This document shows positions 1 through 8,467 of a DNA stretch of 64,000 bases, one piece after another. Position 1 is the stretch's first letter. Each line of letters opens with the position of its first letter. The stretch is from positions 124,001 through 188,000 of the forward strand of contig SVEK01000001.1 of the NCBI GenBank assembly GCA_015057405.1, written 5' to 3'. The position numbers and the translations under genes were made by a program. The notes under the pieces are model-generated. The model saw nothing but the letters and a program-made list of their open reading frames with translations. It made no database searches and was not told the DNA's origin. Source of the stretch: Lachnospiraceae bacterium (GTDB lineage: Bacteria; Bacillota; Clostridia; Lachnospirales; Lachnospiraceae).

Positions 1-874
1 GTGGCAAATCTTTGAAGCCATCTTTATATCTTTCCCATATAGCTTTCTTTCTGGCAATATGCTCATAAAGATACGGATACTGACCACGAACCACGCCCGC
101 TATAACATTACTCATACGATAGTTATAGCCTACTTCTGTATGTTGGTACCACGATGCATTCTCACGAGCCTGTGTGGACCATTTTCTGGCTTTTGAAGCT
201 GCTTCTTTGTCATTTGTAAGAAGACAGCCTCCGCTGGAACCGGTTATAATTTTGTTTCCATTATATGATATGGTTGCGTAGTCTCCAAAAGAACCGGTCT
301 GACGGCCTTTATATGTAGCTCCCATTGACTCTGCCGCATCTTCTATAAATAGCGCACCATGTCTATGGCATATCTCTACGATTTCGTCTAATTTGGCAGG
401 TACACCGTAAAGGTGAGCTGCTACAACCAGCTTAACATCAGGATACTGTTCAAATGCCTTTTCCAGGGCTACAGGATCCATATTCCACGTTTCTCTTTCA
501 GTATCAATGAATACAGGTATTCCTCCTTCATATAAAACAGGGTTAATTGTTGCTGCAAATGTCATATCAGAGCAAAAAACTCGTTTTCCCTCAACTGCCC
601 CATGTCCTACAGGTGGAGTCCCATATAATTTTTCTCCGGCTAATCTTATACTCAAATGAAGTGCAGCAGTACAACATGACAGACCAACGGCATAGTTAAC
701 TTCTGACTGTTTTGCCGCTAATCGTTCTACTTCATTAATATTCTCTCCAACTGTTGACATCCAATTGGTTTCGTAAGCTTCCTGCATGAATTTCATTTCA
801 TCGCCATGCATTGTCGGAGATGCCAACCATACTTTTGATTCAAATGGTTTTATGTCATCTTTTCTCTTATACAT
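1..874 (-). CDS. DegT/DnrJ/EryC1-family PLP aminotransferase, 3' part cut by window edge
   Basis: The open frame begins at the ATG whose complement lies at 872-874 and runs off the left edge, so about 291 residues are visible. The family transfers an amino group to a nucleotide-activated keto sugar using pyridoxal phosphate. Seen in the sequence are the N-terminal stretch with WLASPTMHGDE, a GLSCCTAALHLS cofactor loop, the IEDAAESMG stretch carrying the PLP-binding aspartate region, and ISYNGNKIITGSSGG, whose lysine would form the Schiff base. The wording is closest to PglE-like UDP-sugar aminotransferases, but the exact substrate is inferred. It lies 36 nt downstream of the CapD/PglF-like gene on the same strand, so the two probably act in one amino-sugar pathway. 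Confidence 0.88.
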   Translation of the reverse strand, partial: MYKRKDDIKPFESKVWLASPTMHGDEMKFMQEAYETNWMSTVGENINEVERLAAKQSEVNYAVGLSCCTAALHLSIRLAGEKLYGTPPVGHGAVEGKRVFCSDMTFAATINPVLYEGGIPVFIDTERETWNMDPVALEKAFEQYPDVKLVVAAHLYGVPAKLDEIVEICHRHGALFIEDAAESMGATYKGRQTGSFGDYATISYNGNKIITGSSGGCLLTNDKEAASKARKWSTQARENASWYQHTEVGYNYRMSNVIAGVVRGQYPYLYEHIARKKAIWERYKDGFKDLP

Positions 875-910
875 GTTCTTTGTGCTCCTCTTATGAAGCG
901 GATATATTAA

Positions 911-1957
911 TTAGAAGAAACTTATATCCTCTCCGGTTTCATTTTTATATTTCTCTACCCATTCCCTGTGCACATCATTTGGAATAAGAATATCTTTTGT
1001 GACTTCTATTACTAACTTATCTCCATTAGATGCAACTGATTTCACAACATATTTTCCATCAAGTGAAATAAGTGCTTTTTCTCCATTTTCAAATGTATCG
1101 CTATCTCCTTCATTTACGAGTTCTACATTTCCTTTTGCGAGTTCAAGTAAACCTCTTAAAGATACCACTCCTGTTGAATTCTGGATATAATATGAAAAAT
1201 CCTGAACTTCAACGTCATTTTCATTACATATATTTTTTACGGCAGTACGAATTTCGTGCGGCATGGCAACGTCAGCAAGTATTACACATTCTACCGAATA
1301 CTTTTTTATGGCAGCTGTGATATTGTTAATTCCGAAAACTACCGGAAGTCCGTTCATCATACAGTTCATTCTTGCTTCTCTGTAGTCAACCATACATACA
1401 GGTTTTGCAATATTATTGCCACCTTGTTCCAGATGTTTTATAACAATCAGTCCGCTTTCTCCGACACCTACAACCATTATATTAACGGTTGCCGTCTTTT
1501 TAAACATGTTAACGTTTTTACTTTCCATGCGTAATATACGATATGAAAACCTGCTTAGTGTTATAAATGCAAACTGCATAAGTGCGCCAAGCACATAATA
1601 GCTAAGCGGCATGCGCATAAAAAATACGAGTGAACCTACCACGTATAATATACCGGTTACAACACTTGCACAAATTATACAGTTTAAATCTTTAAATCCT
1701 GCATATTTCCACCTGTTGCTATAAAGCTTAAAAAAGTAAAATACAATCAAACAACATATCGTATAATATGGGGCAAAATTATATAATGCACCAACATACT
1801 GTATTGCCATGTCATTTAATTCAAAAGCAACATAATATCTGATGTAAAATGCACTTATGTAAGCAAAATTAACGAGTAATATGTCAGACAGAACCATTGC
1901 AATCCTTATTGCAATGAACCGAAGGTACACACCTTTACTCACATGAGACTTTCCCAT
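911..1957 (-). CDS. CapD/PglF-like membrane protein lacking the SDR catalytic domain
   Basis: 348 residues. Four hydrophobic segments occupy roughly residues 14-135, followed by a Rossmann-type segment near residue 157 (NIMVVGVGESG), as in the N-terminal half of polymer-forming nucleoside-diphosphate-sugar dehydratases of the CapD/WbpM/PglF family. Those enzymes are usually about 600 residues, with a C-terminal short-chain dehydrogenase domain carrying the catalytic site. Here the chain ends in a short unrelated tail, and the next gene starts 36 nt later, so the catalytic half is absent. It may be a regulatory or scaffold form, or its catalytic half may be elsewhere. The start is well supported by GGAGG seven to eight bases before the ATG. 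Confidence 0.75.
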   Translation of the reverse strand: MGKSHVSKGVYLRFIAIRIAMVLSDILLVNFAYISAFYIRYYVAFELNDMAIQYVGALYNFAPYYTICCLIVFYFFKLYSNRWKYAGFKDLNCIICASVVTGILYVVGSLVFFMRMPLSYYVLGALMQFAFITLSRFSYRILRMESKNVNMFKKTATVNIMVVGVGESGLIVIKHLEQGGNNIAKPVCMVDYREARMNCMMNGLPVVFGINNITAAIKKYSVECVILADVAMPHEIRTAVKNICNENDVEVQDFSYYIQNSTGVVSLRGLLELAKGNVELVNEGDSDTFENGEKALISLDGKYVVKSVASNGDKLVIEVTKDILIPNDVHREWVEKYKNETGEDISFF

Positions 1958-2194
1958 ATTTCAACCTCCAAAGGAAAACTTTAAAGAGTTTAAGACATAG
2001 CTCCGCCATATTGTGTATTACAATTTTATTAATAATCAATACACAACTCCTACTTCACTATGTCCACCAACCAAAGATAACGAGACAATGCTACGATTAT
2101 CTCCTGTTGGCTTGCCAAAAGATACCAAAAATCATATATTTTTATATCTGAACACAAGTATAACATTTTATACTTTTGATATAACAATATCAAA
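1958..2194 (-). promoter_or_regulatory. Structured 5' leader of the sugar-modification operon
   Basis: About 235 nt between the promoter at 2200-2228 and the ATG at 1957 contain no gene but many base-paired segments. On the transcript, in order: a perfect 8-bp hairpin at 2175-2194, which would sit at the very 5' end; a perfect 8-bp hairpin at 2156-2175; TTGGC/GCCAA at 2107-2118; a compound stem in which 2067-2071 pairs with 2106-2110 and encloses AGATAA/TTATCT (2075-2080 with 2097-2102); and a long arm, 1994-2000 with 2058-2064, a purine-rich internal loop, then nine pairs (2011-2019 with 2038-2046). It matches no riboswitch class I recognise. There is no clear terminator, so a control mechanism is inferred only. 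Confidence 0.6.
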
Positions 2195-2199
2195 TAACG

Positions 2200-2228
2200 A
2201 TTATAGACAAAATAAGGCCTATTGTCAA
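2200..2228 (-). promoter_or_regulatory. Consensus sigma-A promoter for the leader and the 1957-1 operon
   Basis: Minus strand reads TTGACA (2223-2228), a 17-nt spacer, then TATAAT (2200-2205): both hexamers and the spacing are exact consensus. Transcription would start near 2193, at the first base of the first hairpin of the leader. Confidence 0.85.
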
Positions 2229-2395
2229 ATGCAATATCTGTCATTCAAGTGACATATTACCATATACTACAATCATTATTTTTTACAAAACCACATAATA
2301 TATCGGATATACCATTGCATTTACTGATATTTTCACATATACTTATCTAATAAAATTATATTTTACATTTTTTTGAAGAAAGCGAGGATATTGTA

Positions 2396-2920
2396 ATGGC
2401 AGTTAATAATCCAATTGTTACAATTACAACTAACACTGATGAAGTGATTAAAATCGAGTTATACCCTGAGGTTGCACCTAACACAGTCAATAATTTTATA
2501 TCACTTATCCAAAAGAATTTTTATGACGGTCTTATTTTCCACAGAATCATCAAGGGCTTTATGATTCAGGGCGGATGTCCGGAAGGTATCGGTATTGGCG
2601 GACCGGGCTACTCTATTCCTGGCGAATTCGCAATTAACGACTTTACTAATGATTTGAAACATACTGCCGGCGTTATCTCTATGGCTCGTTCACAAATGCC
2701 TGACTCTGCCGGTTCGCAGTTTTTTATTATGCACAAAGATGCTCCTCACCTTGACGGACAGTATGCTGCATTTGGTAAAGTTATTGAAGGTATGGAAGTC
2801 GTAAACTCTATTGCAGAGTGTCCTACCGATTATAGTGACAGGCCTATCGTTGAACAATCCATGAAATCTGTTACAGTAGATACTTTCGGAATCAATTATC
2901 CGGAACCAATAAAATGCTAA
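2396..2920 (+). CDS. Peptidyl-prolyl cis-trans isomerase, cyclophilin type
   Basis: 174 residues, the usual size for a small cytoplasmic bacterial cyclophilin; no signal peptide. It catalyses cis-trans isomerisation of X-Pro bonds in protein folding. Visible family blocks are the FHRIIKGFMIQGGCP active-site strand with the catalytic-type arginine, the GSQFFIMHKDAPHLDG block and AFGKVIEGMEVV. The start follows GAGGA with a 7-nt spacer. It is transcribed alone, divergent from the sugar operon, and ends at a strong hairpin at 2941-2997. Confidence 0.93.
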   Translation: MAVNNPIVTITTNTDEVIKIELYPEVAPNTVNNFISLIQKNFYDGLIFHRIIKGFMIQGGCPEGIGIGGPGYSIPGEFAINDFTNDLKHTAGVISMARSQMPDSAGSQFFIMHKDAPHLDGQYAAFGKVIEGMEVVNSIAECPTDYSDRPIVEQSMKSVTVDTFGINYPEPIKC

Positions 2921-2938
2921 CATATAATCTTTAACGCA

Positions 2939-3000
2939 CAAAGGCTACAACCCTGAATACTATATCATAATCATAATAGTATTCGTGTTGTAGCCTTTAT
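2939..3000. terminator. Bidirectional rho-independent terminator
   Basis: AAGGCTACAAC (2941-2951) pairs with GTTGTAGCCTT (2987-2997), and GAATACTA (2955-2962) pairs with TAGTATTC (2977-2984), giving a 19-bp stem with a small internal loop. It is flanked by T-rich sequence on the plus strand and A-rich sequence upstream, so it can end both the cyclophilin gene (+) and the ZIP transporter gene (-). Confidence 0.85.
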
Positions 3001-3017
3001 TTATCAGGAATATTATT

Positions 3018-3761
3018 TCATGCTATTCCTAACATCACCATAAATCCGATAAGCAATGAATACGTTGCAATTCTTTCATAACCGTGACTGTGTGTCTCGG
3101 GAATCATTTCATCGCTGATAATATAAAGCATCGTTCCGCCCGCAAATGCAAGTGCAAACGGAAGTATATTTTCTGAAACACCCGCCAGGAAATAGCCAAG
3201 GAACGTTCCGACAACTTCTATCATTCCCGTTATTGCCGCCAGTAAAAATGCCCTACTTTGCTTTACTCCTGTTGCAATTAACGGAGAAACAGTCACTATT
3301 CCCTCAGGAATATTCTGAATAATAATACCGACTGTAACTGTCAGTGCAGCCCCTGTATCATCACCGGCAAATCCTACTCCTGCCGCCATCCCTTCCGGAA
3401 GATTATGAATTGCCACAGCGAGCATGAACAACAAGGCTCCGTCAAGATTTCTGTTGTTATTGTGCTCCTCAATATCAACTCCCGTCAGCTTATGAAGATG
3501 CGGTGTAACCCTGTCCATCGTATTTAAAAAAATTGCTCCCGCGAGTATACCGCCTAACGTAATCCATATACCACTTTTGCCGACAATCTCAACCGACGGC
3601 ATTATAAGACCAATCACAGCAGCAGCAAGCATAATTCCTGCCGCAAAACTTAATATAATGTCATTTAATTTATGTGAAACATTTTTAAAAAACAATCCGA
3701 CTATTGCACCAACAAGTGTAGCCCCGCCAACACCTATCGCGGTCATAATAACTAATTGCAT
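3018..3761 (-). CDS. ZIP-family divalent metal transporter
   Basis: 247 residues, almost entirely hydrophobic with about eight membrane segments. ZIP proteins move zinc or other divalent metals into the cytoplasm. The two hallmark metal-site motifs of the family are present: HNLPEG at residues 119-124 in the fourth helix and QNIPEG at 149-154 in the fifth. A histidine-containing cytoplasmic loop (about residues 85-105, HLHKLTGVDIEEHNNN) precedes them. The length fits the ZupT/GufA type. Metal specificity cannot be read from sequence. The start has AGGAGA upstream, and the 3' end runs into the shared terminator at 2939-3000. Confidence 0.9.
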   Translation of the reverse strand: MQLVIMTAIGVGGATLVGAIVGLFFKNVSHKLNDIILSFAAGIMLAAAVIGLIMPSVEIVGKSGIWITLGGILAGAIFLNTMDRVTPHLHKLTGVDIEEHNNNRNLDGALLFMLAVAIHNLPEGMAAGVGFAGDDTGAALTVTVGIIIQNIPEGIVTVSPLIATGVKQSRAFLLAAITGMIEVVGTFLGYFLAGVSENILPFALAFAGGTMLYIISDEMIPETHSHGYERIATYSLLIGFMVMLGIA

Positions 3762-3794
3762 GACTCTTACTCTCCTACTATATTATGATTTGTA

Positions 3795-4664
3795 CTACTT
3801 CACGCTTTTTGCCCCTCCCCATTCAACAACCGTGAATCCTTTTCGATGCGGAGCATCAAGCTTCTGCTCTTCAATTGTAACATATGAATCCGATATTTTC
3901 CATGCCATAAATACTCTTATTAACGTATCCGGCTGCGGAGTGATATCAAGTTTTGCCGATTCTGTGTACACATCCGTCTGGAATGATATAATGTTATATG
4001 GATTATCCTGCATCAACGGAAGCCAGTATACGATAAATTCATTGGCTTCTTTTCTTGTCAATCCGAGTTTTTCAAGAGCTTCTTCTAAAAATGATGCCGT
4101 ATCTTCTCCTTTTACGCAGAATCCTTTTGTAAAATCATACTCTGCATCAGTTCTTCCTTCCCAGTATAGATAATTGTATATCTGTCCGTTAGCATCTGTA
4201 AGCGTGCCGTCAGGTGATGCTGTTACGTTCCATCCTTCATTATACGAAGGGTATGTACATGTAAGTTCTCCATCAAGTTTAAGTTTTACTGATGCTTTTA
4301 TTTCTTCTTCGGGATAAAGGTAGATAACAGGTTTTTCATCCTCAGCAGTATAATTTTCATCACTACCTATTAGTTCCCAAGCTATTGCATTTATCTGCGC
4401 AGGATATGATTCCATAATATCGCCTGTATATGTCACTTTGACAATATCACCAACATAAAACATTTTATCTAACTGCTCAGTTCCAAAACTTATCTGATCA
4501 GCGCTCTTTCTTATCTCTTCTTCCGCACATGGTTCCACAACTACGTAGGAATCACCCTTTTCAATAATCGTGCCTGTAAATGTTTCGGTCTTTTCTTTTG
4601 TGCAACCTGCTGTCATCAGGCATAACATTATTATCATTATTATATAGCTATTTATCTTTTTCAT
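3795..4664 (-). CDS. Secreted lipoprotein of unknown function, downstream of a sigma/anti-sigma pair
   Basis: 289 residues with a lipoprotein signal (MKKINSYIIMIIMLCLMTAGC); the lipobox TAGC predicts lipid attachment at the cysteine and a location on the outer face of the membrane. Residues about 28-100 (TGTIIEKGDSYVVVEP and onward) resemble the small beta domain of DUF3221 lipoproteins. The remainder, starting KPVIYLYPEEE and containing CTYPSYNEGW and LYWEG, resembles a conserved domain seen in uncharacterised secreted Clostridia proteins. It lies 37 nt after the anti-sigma gene and may belong to its regulon. No enzymatic role can be named. Confidence 0.75.
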   Translation of the reverse strand: MKKINSYIIMIIMLCLMTAGCTKEKTETFTGTIIEKGDSYVVVEPCAEEEIRKSADQISFGTEQLDKMFYVGDIVKVTYTGDIMESYPAQINAIAWELIGSDENYTAEDEKPVIYLYPEEEIKASVKLKLDGELTCTYPSYNEGWNVTASPDGTLTDANGQIYNYLYWEGRTDAEYDFTKGFCVKGEDTASFLEEALEKLGLTRKEANEFIVYWLPLMQDNPYNIISFQTDVYTESAKLDITPQPDTLIRVFMAWKISDSYVTIEEQKLDAPHRKGFTVVEWGGAKSVK

Positions 4665-4701
4665 AATTCTACCTCCAGTATTTATTGTATATCATTTTTA
4701 T

Positions 4702-5442
4702 TTAATCATACAATTTTTCATATTCAGGCAATGATTTCCACTCTTTTGTGGCCATTAATCTGTCACAAATTATTTCGCATACAGCTAAAAATCGTTGTCC
4801 TTTTTTATTCCTTGAATCATACGAAAGCGCAATATCTTCAGCTTTAATCGTTTTTTGCATGCCATCAATATTTACAGAAAGAATAAGTGTCATAGACGGT
4901 GTCGACTCGCCATTATCAGGATCATATTCATCAGGATATGAATTAATATCTAATAACGAAATCAAATCATAAAAGTACTCTTTATCTTCATCCGTAAGCT
5001 GATAATCAGTCACATAATCTTCCGGATTTGTTGCGTCAGTAGTTTTAATCAGCTTTCCTGTTTTACTGTCATAAGAGCTGACTCCATAACATCCCCATGT
5101 AAGAGAAAATGAAAATTCCTCTTTATCATATAACTCACCTGATTCATCGGCACTATCTCCATCGTATTCCGGTGACATATCATCTGCCTCAGGCATTACA
5201 TCTGTATCCGCCATTTCGCTTTCAGGTATTGCTATCTCATCTTTCCGAGTTTCCGGCATGTATTTAACATATTTACCAAATATCACTATTACCGCAAATA
5301 ATGCAGCAATTCCTGCAACTGTAGAAATATACTTCATCCATGCGTTATTCCTTTTCTTCTTTACAATACATTCCTTATGTGCCTCTTCAACATACTCATC
5401 TTTTATTTCACCAATAGATTCAAATAAATCTTCTTTCTTCAT
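4702..5442 (-). CDS. Putative membrane anti-sigma factor
   Basis: 246 residues. A short charged cytoplasmic segment (1-35) is followed by one membrane helix near residues 36-57 and a long acidic extracytoplasmic domain. This topology and its position suggest an anti-sigma factor: the ATG overlaps the stop of the ECF sigma gene by four bases (ATGA), implying translational coupling. No zinc-binding ZAS motif (HxxxCxxC) is visible, so it is not of that class. The function is inferred from position and topology. Confidence 0.7.
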   Translation of the reverse strand: MKKEDLFESIGEIKDEYVEEAHKECIVKKKRNNAWMKYISTVAGIAALFAVIVIFGKYVKYMPETRKDEIAIPESEMADTDVMPEADDMSPEYDGDSADESGELYDKEEFSFSLTWGCYGVSSYDSKTGKLIKTTDATNPEDYVTDYQLTDEDKEYFYDLISLLDINSYPDEYDPDNGESTPSMTLILSVNIDGMQKTIKAEDIALSYDSRNKKGQRFLAVCEIICDRLMATKEWKSLPEYEKLYD

Positions 5443-6011
5443 ACCTCATATCCCCTTTCCGCAAGATAGTCCTTTAATTTTACACGTAAACGATTCAATG
5501 TCACGGAAACATTAGATTCCGTCATTTTAAATCGTGTTGCAATATTCTTAACACTATCCGAATACCAGTATCTGCAGACAAATATATTTCTTTTATTAGG
5601 TTCAAGAGATTCAAGAAATGAATTAATCGTACTGATAAGTTCCTTCCGTTCAACTTCACTTTCAACATTATCCTTACCGGAAACACACTCGGCAAGTTCA
5701 TCAAGAACAAGTGTAACCTCGCCGCCACTACGCTTTTTGGTATGCTTCCGCCTGTATATGTTAAATGCCAGATTTCTTGTTATCTTTGCAAGAAATGCAG
5801 AAAAAATCGATGGACGTGTCGGCGGTATGGCATCCCATGTATTAAGATATGTATCATTTACGCACTCATAGGCATCTTCGTCATTTCCGACTATATTTTT
5901 TGCTATCGCTGTACAATAATTGCCGTATTTATCAGCCGTCTCCGATATTGCCATCTCATTTCTCGCAAAATAAAGCTCAATTATATCCTTATCATCCATA
6001 TTGTTTTTCAT
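5439..6011 (-). CDS. ECF-type RNA polymerase sigma factor
   Basis: 190 residues, a typical extracytoplasmic-function sigma length. Region 2 is visible around DAYECVNDTYLNTWDAIPPTRP and FLAKITRNLAFNIYRR (about residues 45-85); region 4 forms a helix-turn-helix near the C-terminus (IATRFKMTESNVSVTLNRLR). It directs polymerase to a small regulon, probably including its own operon. It overlaps the anti-sigma gene by 4 nt. The ATG is preceded at once by GGAAAGGA; a second ATG four codons later has better spacing and cannot be excluded. Confidence 0.9.
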   Translation of the reverse strand: MKNNMDDKDIIELYFARNEMAISETADKYGNYCTAIAKNIVGNDEDAYECVNDTYLNTWDAIPPTRPSIFSAFLAKITRNLAFNIYRRKHTKKRSGGEVTLVLDELAECVSGKDNVESEVERKELISTINSFLESLEPNKRNIFVCRYWYSDSVKNIATRFKMTESNVSVTLNRLRVKLKDYLAERGYEV

Positions 6012-6060
6012 TCCTTTCCGCGGATTGATTTTCCCTTCATCTATATAGACGTCAAATGCT

Positions 6061-6074
6061 ATGTAATCTTACAT
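6061..6074. promoter_or_regulatory. Perfect inverted repeat upstream of the ECF sigma operon
   Basis: ATGTAATCTTACAT is a perfect 6-2-6 palindrome 50 nt upstream of the sigma factor start codon, followed by a run of eight or more A/T bases. It could be an operator. No protein is assigned. Confidence 0.3.
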
Positions 6075-6199
6075 GTATTAAAAAAAAATATATAATAACA
6101 AAAGAGGAACACATCGACATGCATTTCATTGCCAATGTTAATTCCCCTTTTGCTGACAGAAAACGTTTTTCGATAAGGAAACCGCAATCCGGAAGTAGC

Positions 6200-8311
6200 T
6201 TACTCAGCTTTATTGGCGTATCCGATTGCATAAATTGTAAACTTTTTATCTTCATTTCCGCTCTTCATTTTGATTTCAATCTCATGGTCTGCAACCTGGT
6301 CATCCTTAAACACTACAACCATTTCCGCATTGTTCCAGCCTGAAGAATTGTTGCAGTTCATAGTAGCTTTAAGCTCGCCGTCAACATATACTTCTGCCTG
6401 ACCGTAAGAATTATCTGAAGTAATCTTATGCGCAAGCATCAGGCTGTTACATCTGATAGTTGCCTTGAAGCTGTCGTTGCCTGACGAATGCATGAAGTTA
6501 TTAGGAAACCATTTCACACCTTTTTCTCCGCCTTTTTCATATGCGAGAGTCGGCATGCCCTGGTCAATTTCCGAAAAACTTCCCAAATCAATGGATATAA
6601 CTGAATCTTCATCGTCCGGATTAGTCTTGCTTGTAAGCATCTTCATTCCTTCAAATGCATTGCCGTATTTTGGTGTAATACCTGCAATGTCATCATTTGG
6701 TTCTTCACCGCTTGTATCTTCAAGTGCTTTGAAAAATACGTTCATGATAGCGTCTGCCATATAAGCATCACCCGGATAATCAGGATGAAGATTGTCACCG
6801 CCGTAATACCATAACGTTGCAGGTGAGTTTGCTTTGTCAGACTGATCAATAACTGTTGTAAGGCCGCTTCTCATACTTGTCATCGCAATATCATAGAGCT
6901 CACCGAGTGGCCTGTAATGATCTTCTTTTCCTGTTTCGTAATTAATTGTATGGGAGAACATAAGAAGCACTGCCGTTCCCTGACTGAGTGCCGTACGAAT
7001 AATACTTTCCATACCCTCGCCGTTAGTGCACTCGCCGCTGTCATTAACCACATACTCGATGCAAAGAAAATCAGGATATTTGCCGTATTCCATCTGTCCG
7101 AGCACATCATTATAATAGCGGATTACACCAAGCGAAGATGCAGTTCCTGCCATACCGGCATTAATAAAATGAACATTGCTTCCGTCGCCTGCACCAAATG
7201 CTTCCCTAAACTCATTGTATGTTTCTTCCGCATAACAGTAGAAGTTATTGTCTGTTCTGTCTTTTGAATTGAAACCTTCCGTGATAGAACCGCCAAGAAA
7301 TGCAAGTGTAACATCTTCGCCGCTTCCTGCTTTCTCCATTACCTTCTTAAGTCTGTTGGCATTTCCCGTCTGAATGAGCGTCTTATCTACCATATCTCTA
7401 TAGTCAGCGCCCTCAAACGGCTGTGTCTCAAGCACTACATTATCAAGAAGGAACTCTGTTCCTTCCATATCAAATACAATGTTGCAGTCAATCATATACA
7501 TGTCTACATTTATGTTAAATATGCAGTTAGTCCACTCACCTGATGCAATCTCCTTGTTGTCTGATGACTCAGCATATGACTGATCATTAAGTTTTGTACC
7601 GTCATATGATACTGTAAGTGTTTTTGTTTCTCCCGAATTCTGCTTAACATCAGCAGTAATCTTACATACCGCACTGTGTCCGATACGTTTTTTCATCATA
7701 AGTTTTGTTGTACCGTTTACTTTTGCTGACTTAGTTCCTGCCGCCTTATCTGAATCAGTAATTGTAACATCGGCAAAATCAGCGGTTTCTTCTTCAAAGT
7801 CATATGTAAATGTGTCATATGAAAGATTGATTACAGGTATTATTGTTGGTTCTACCGGTGTTTCGGTCGGTGATATTGTTGGAACCTGTGTTGATGGTGT
7901 TGGTGTTGGTGTTGGTGTTAGTACGATTGCCGGCTGATTAGTCTCTGTTGAGCCGTTATCTTTTGGCAACACCGTAACTTTAACGGTGCCAACTTTTCTG
8001 TTTTTAGTTTTCTTTCCCACTTTCCATACCTCTTTTACGGTTATCTTGGCCAAACCCTGTTTTACAGCAGTTATTTTACCTTTTTTATTGACTTTAGCAA
8101 TCTTTGTTCTGTTGCTTTTAAAGGTATAACTTCTTTTTTTGTTTTTATTTTTTATAACAATTTTTTTCGAAGTTCCCTTTTTCAATTCTATTTTCTTAGT
8201 TTTAAGTGTTGCTCTCTTCGCTGCATTTACATCACTTATTGTTGCAAGGCTAAGTACCATGGCAACTGCAAGAACGCAGCTGACTGTTTTTTTGATTGAT
8301 TTTTTTAACAT
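6200..8311 (-). CDS. Secreted modular SGNH-hydrolase (carbohydrate esterase-like) with Ig-like domain
   Basis: 703 residues. Signal peptide 1-30 (cleavage near VNA/AK); a lysine-rich BIG2-type Ig-like domain about 32-116; a TPTPTPTP linker about 131-160; a beta-sandwich resembling a carbohydrate-binding module about 163-296; an SGNH hydrolase domain about 330-535 with GGSITEG (nucleophile serine near 342), the VND block and DNLHP carrying the Asp-His pair; and a C-terminal beta domain. SGNH enzymes of this layout usually remove acetyl groups from plant or cell-surface polysaccharides. The basic N-terminal Ig domain may hold it at the cell wall. The substrate is unknown. The start has AAGGGGG nine bases upstream. 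Confidence 0.85.
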   Translation of the reverse strand: MLKKSIKKTVSCVLAVAMVLSLATISDVNAAKRATLKTKKIELKKGTSKKIVIKNKNKKRSYTFKSNRTKIAKVNKKGKITAVKQGLAKITVKEVWKVGKKTKNRKVGTVKVTVLPKDNGSTETNQPAIVLTPTPTPTPSTQVPTISPTETPVEPTIIPVINLSYDTFTYDFEEETADFADVTITDSDKAAGTKSAKVNGTTKLMMKKRIGHSAVCKITADVKQNSGETKTLTVSYDGTKLNDQSYAESSDNKEIASGEWTNCIFNINVDMYMIDCNIVFDMEGTEFLLDNVVLETQPFEGADYRDMVDKTLIQTGNANRLKKVMEKAGSGEDVTLAFLGGSITEGFNSKDRTDNNFYCYAEETYNEFREAFGAGDGSNVHFINAGMAGTASSLGVIRYYNDVLGQMEYGKYPDFLCIEYVVNDSGECTNGEGMESIIRTALSQGTAVLLMFSHTINYETGKEDHYRPLGELYDIAMTSMRSGLTTVIDQSDKANSPATLWYYGGDNLHPDYPGDAYMADAIMNVFFKALEDTSGEEPNDDIAGITPKYGNAFEGMKMLTSKTNPDDEDSVISIDLGSFSEIDQGMPTLAYEKGGEKGVKWFPNNFMHSSGNDSFKATIRCNSLMLAHKITSDNSYGQAEVYVDGELKATMNCNNSSGWNNAEMVVVFKDDQVADHEIEIKMKSGNEDKKFTIYAIGYANKAE

Positions 8312-8467
8312 TGTGTTTCCCCCTTGTAATTATATCGTAAGACAATTGTGAAACTTTCTTTACTTGCATATGTTTTATGCTAATAATGTGCCTTCTATAT
8401 ATGACCATTTTATATAATCCGGATTGCTGTAATATACATTTGACCAGTACTGAGAATTTTTCACAAC

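Noticed and set aside
2013-2252. Open frames of 64-79 codons on both strands in the gap before the cyclophilin gene
   Set aside because: They have low-complexity composition and no ribosome binding site, and they overlap the consensus promoter and structured leader.
6052-6343. Short open frames on both strands between the sigma factor and the SGNH hydrolase
   Set aside because: They overlap the end of the hydrolase gene and have no family resemblance or good start signal.
8328-8333. TATAAT upstream of the SGNH hydrolase as a promoter
   Set aside because: No acceptable -35 hexamer at 16-18 nt; it may still be real but cannot be supported.
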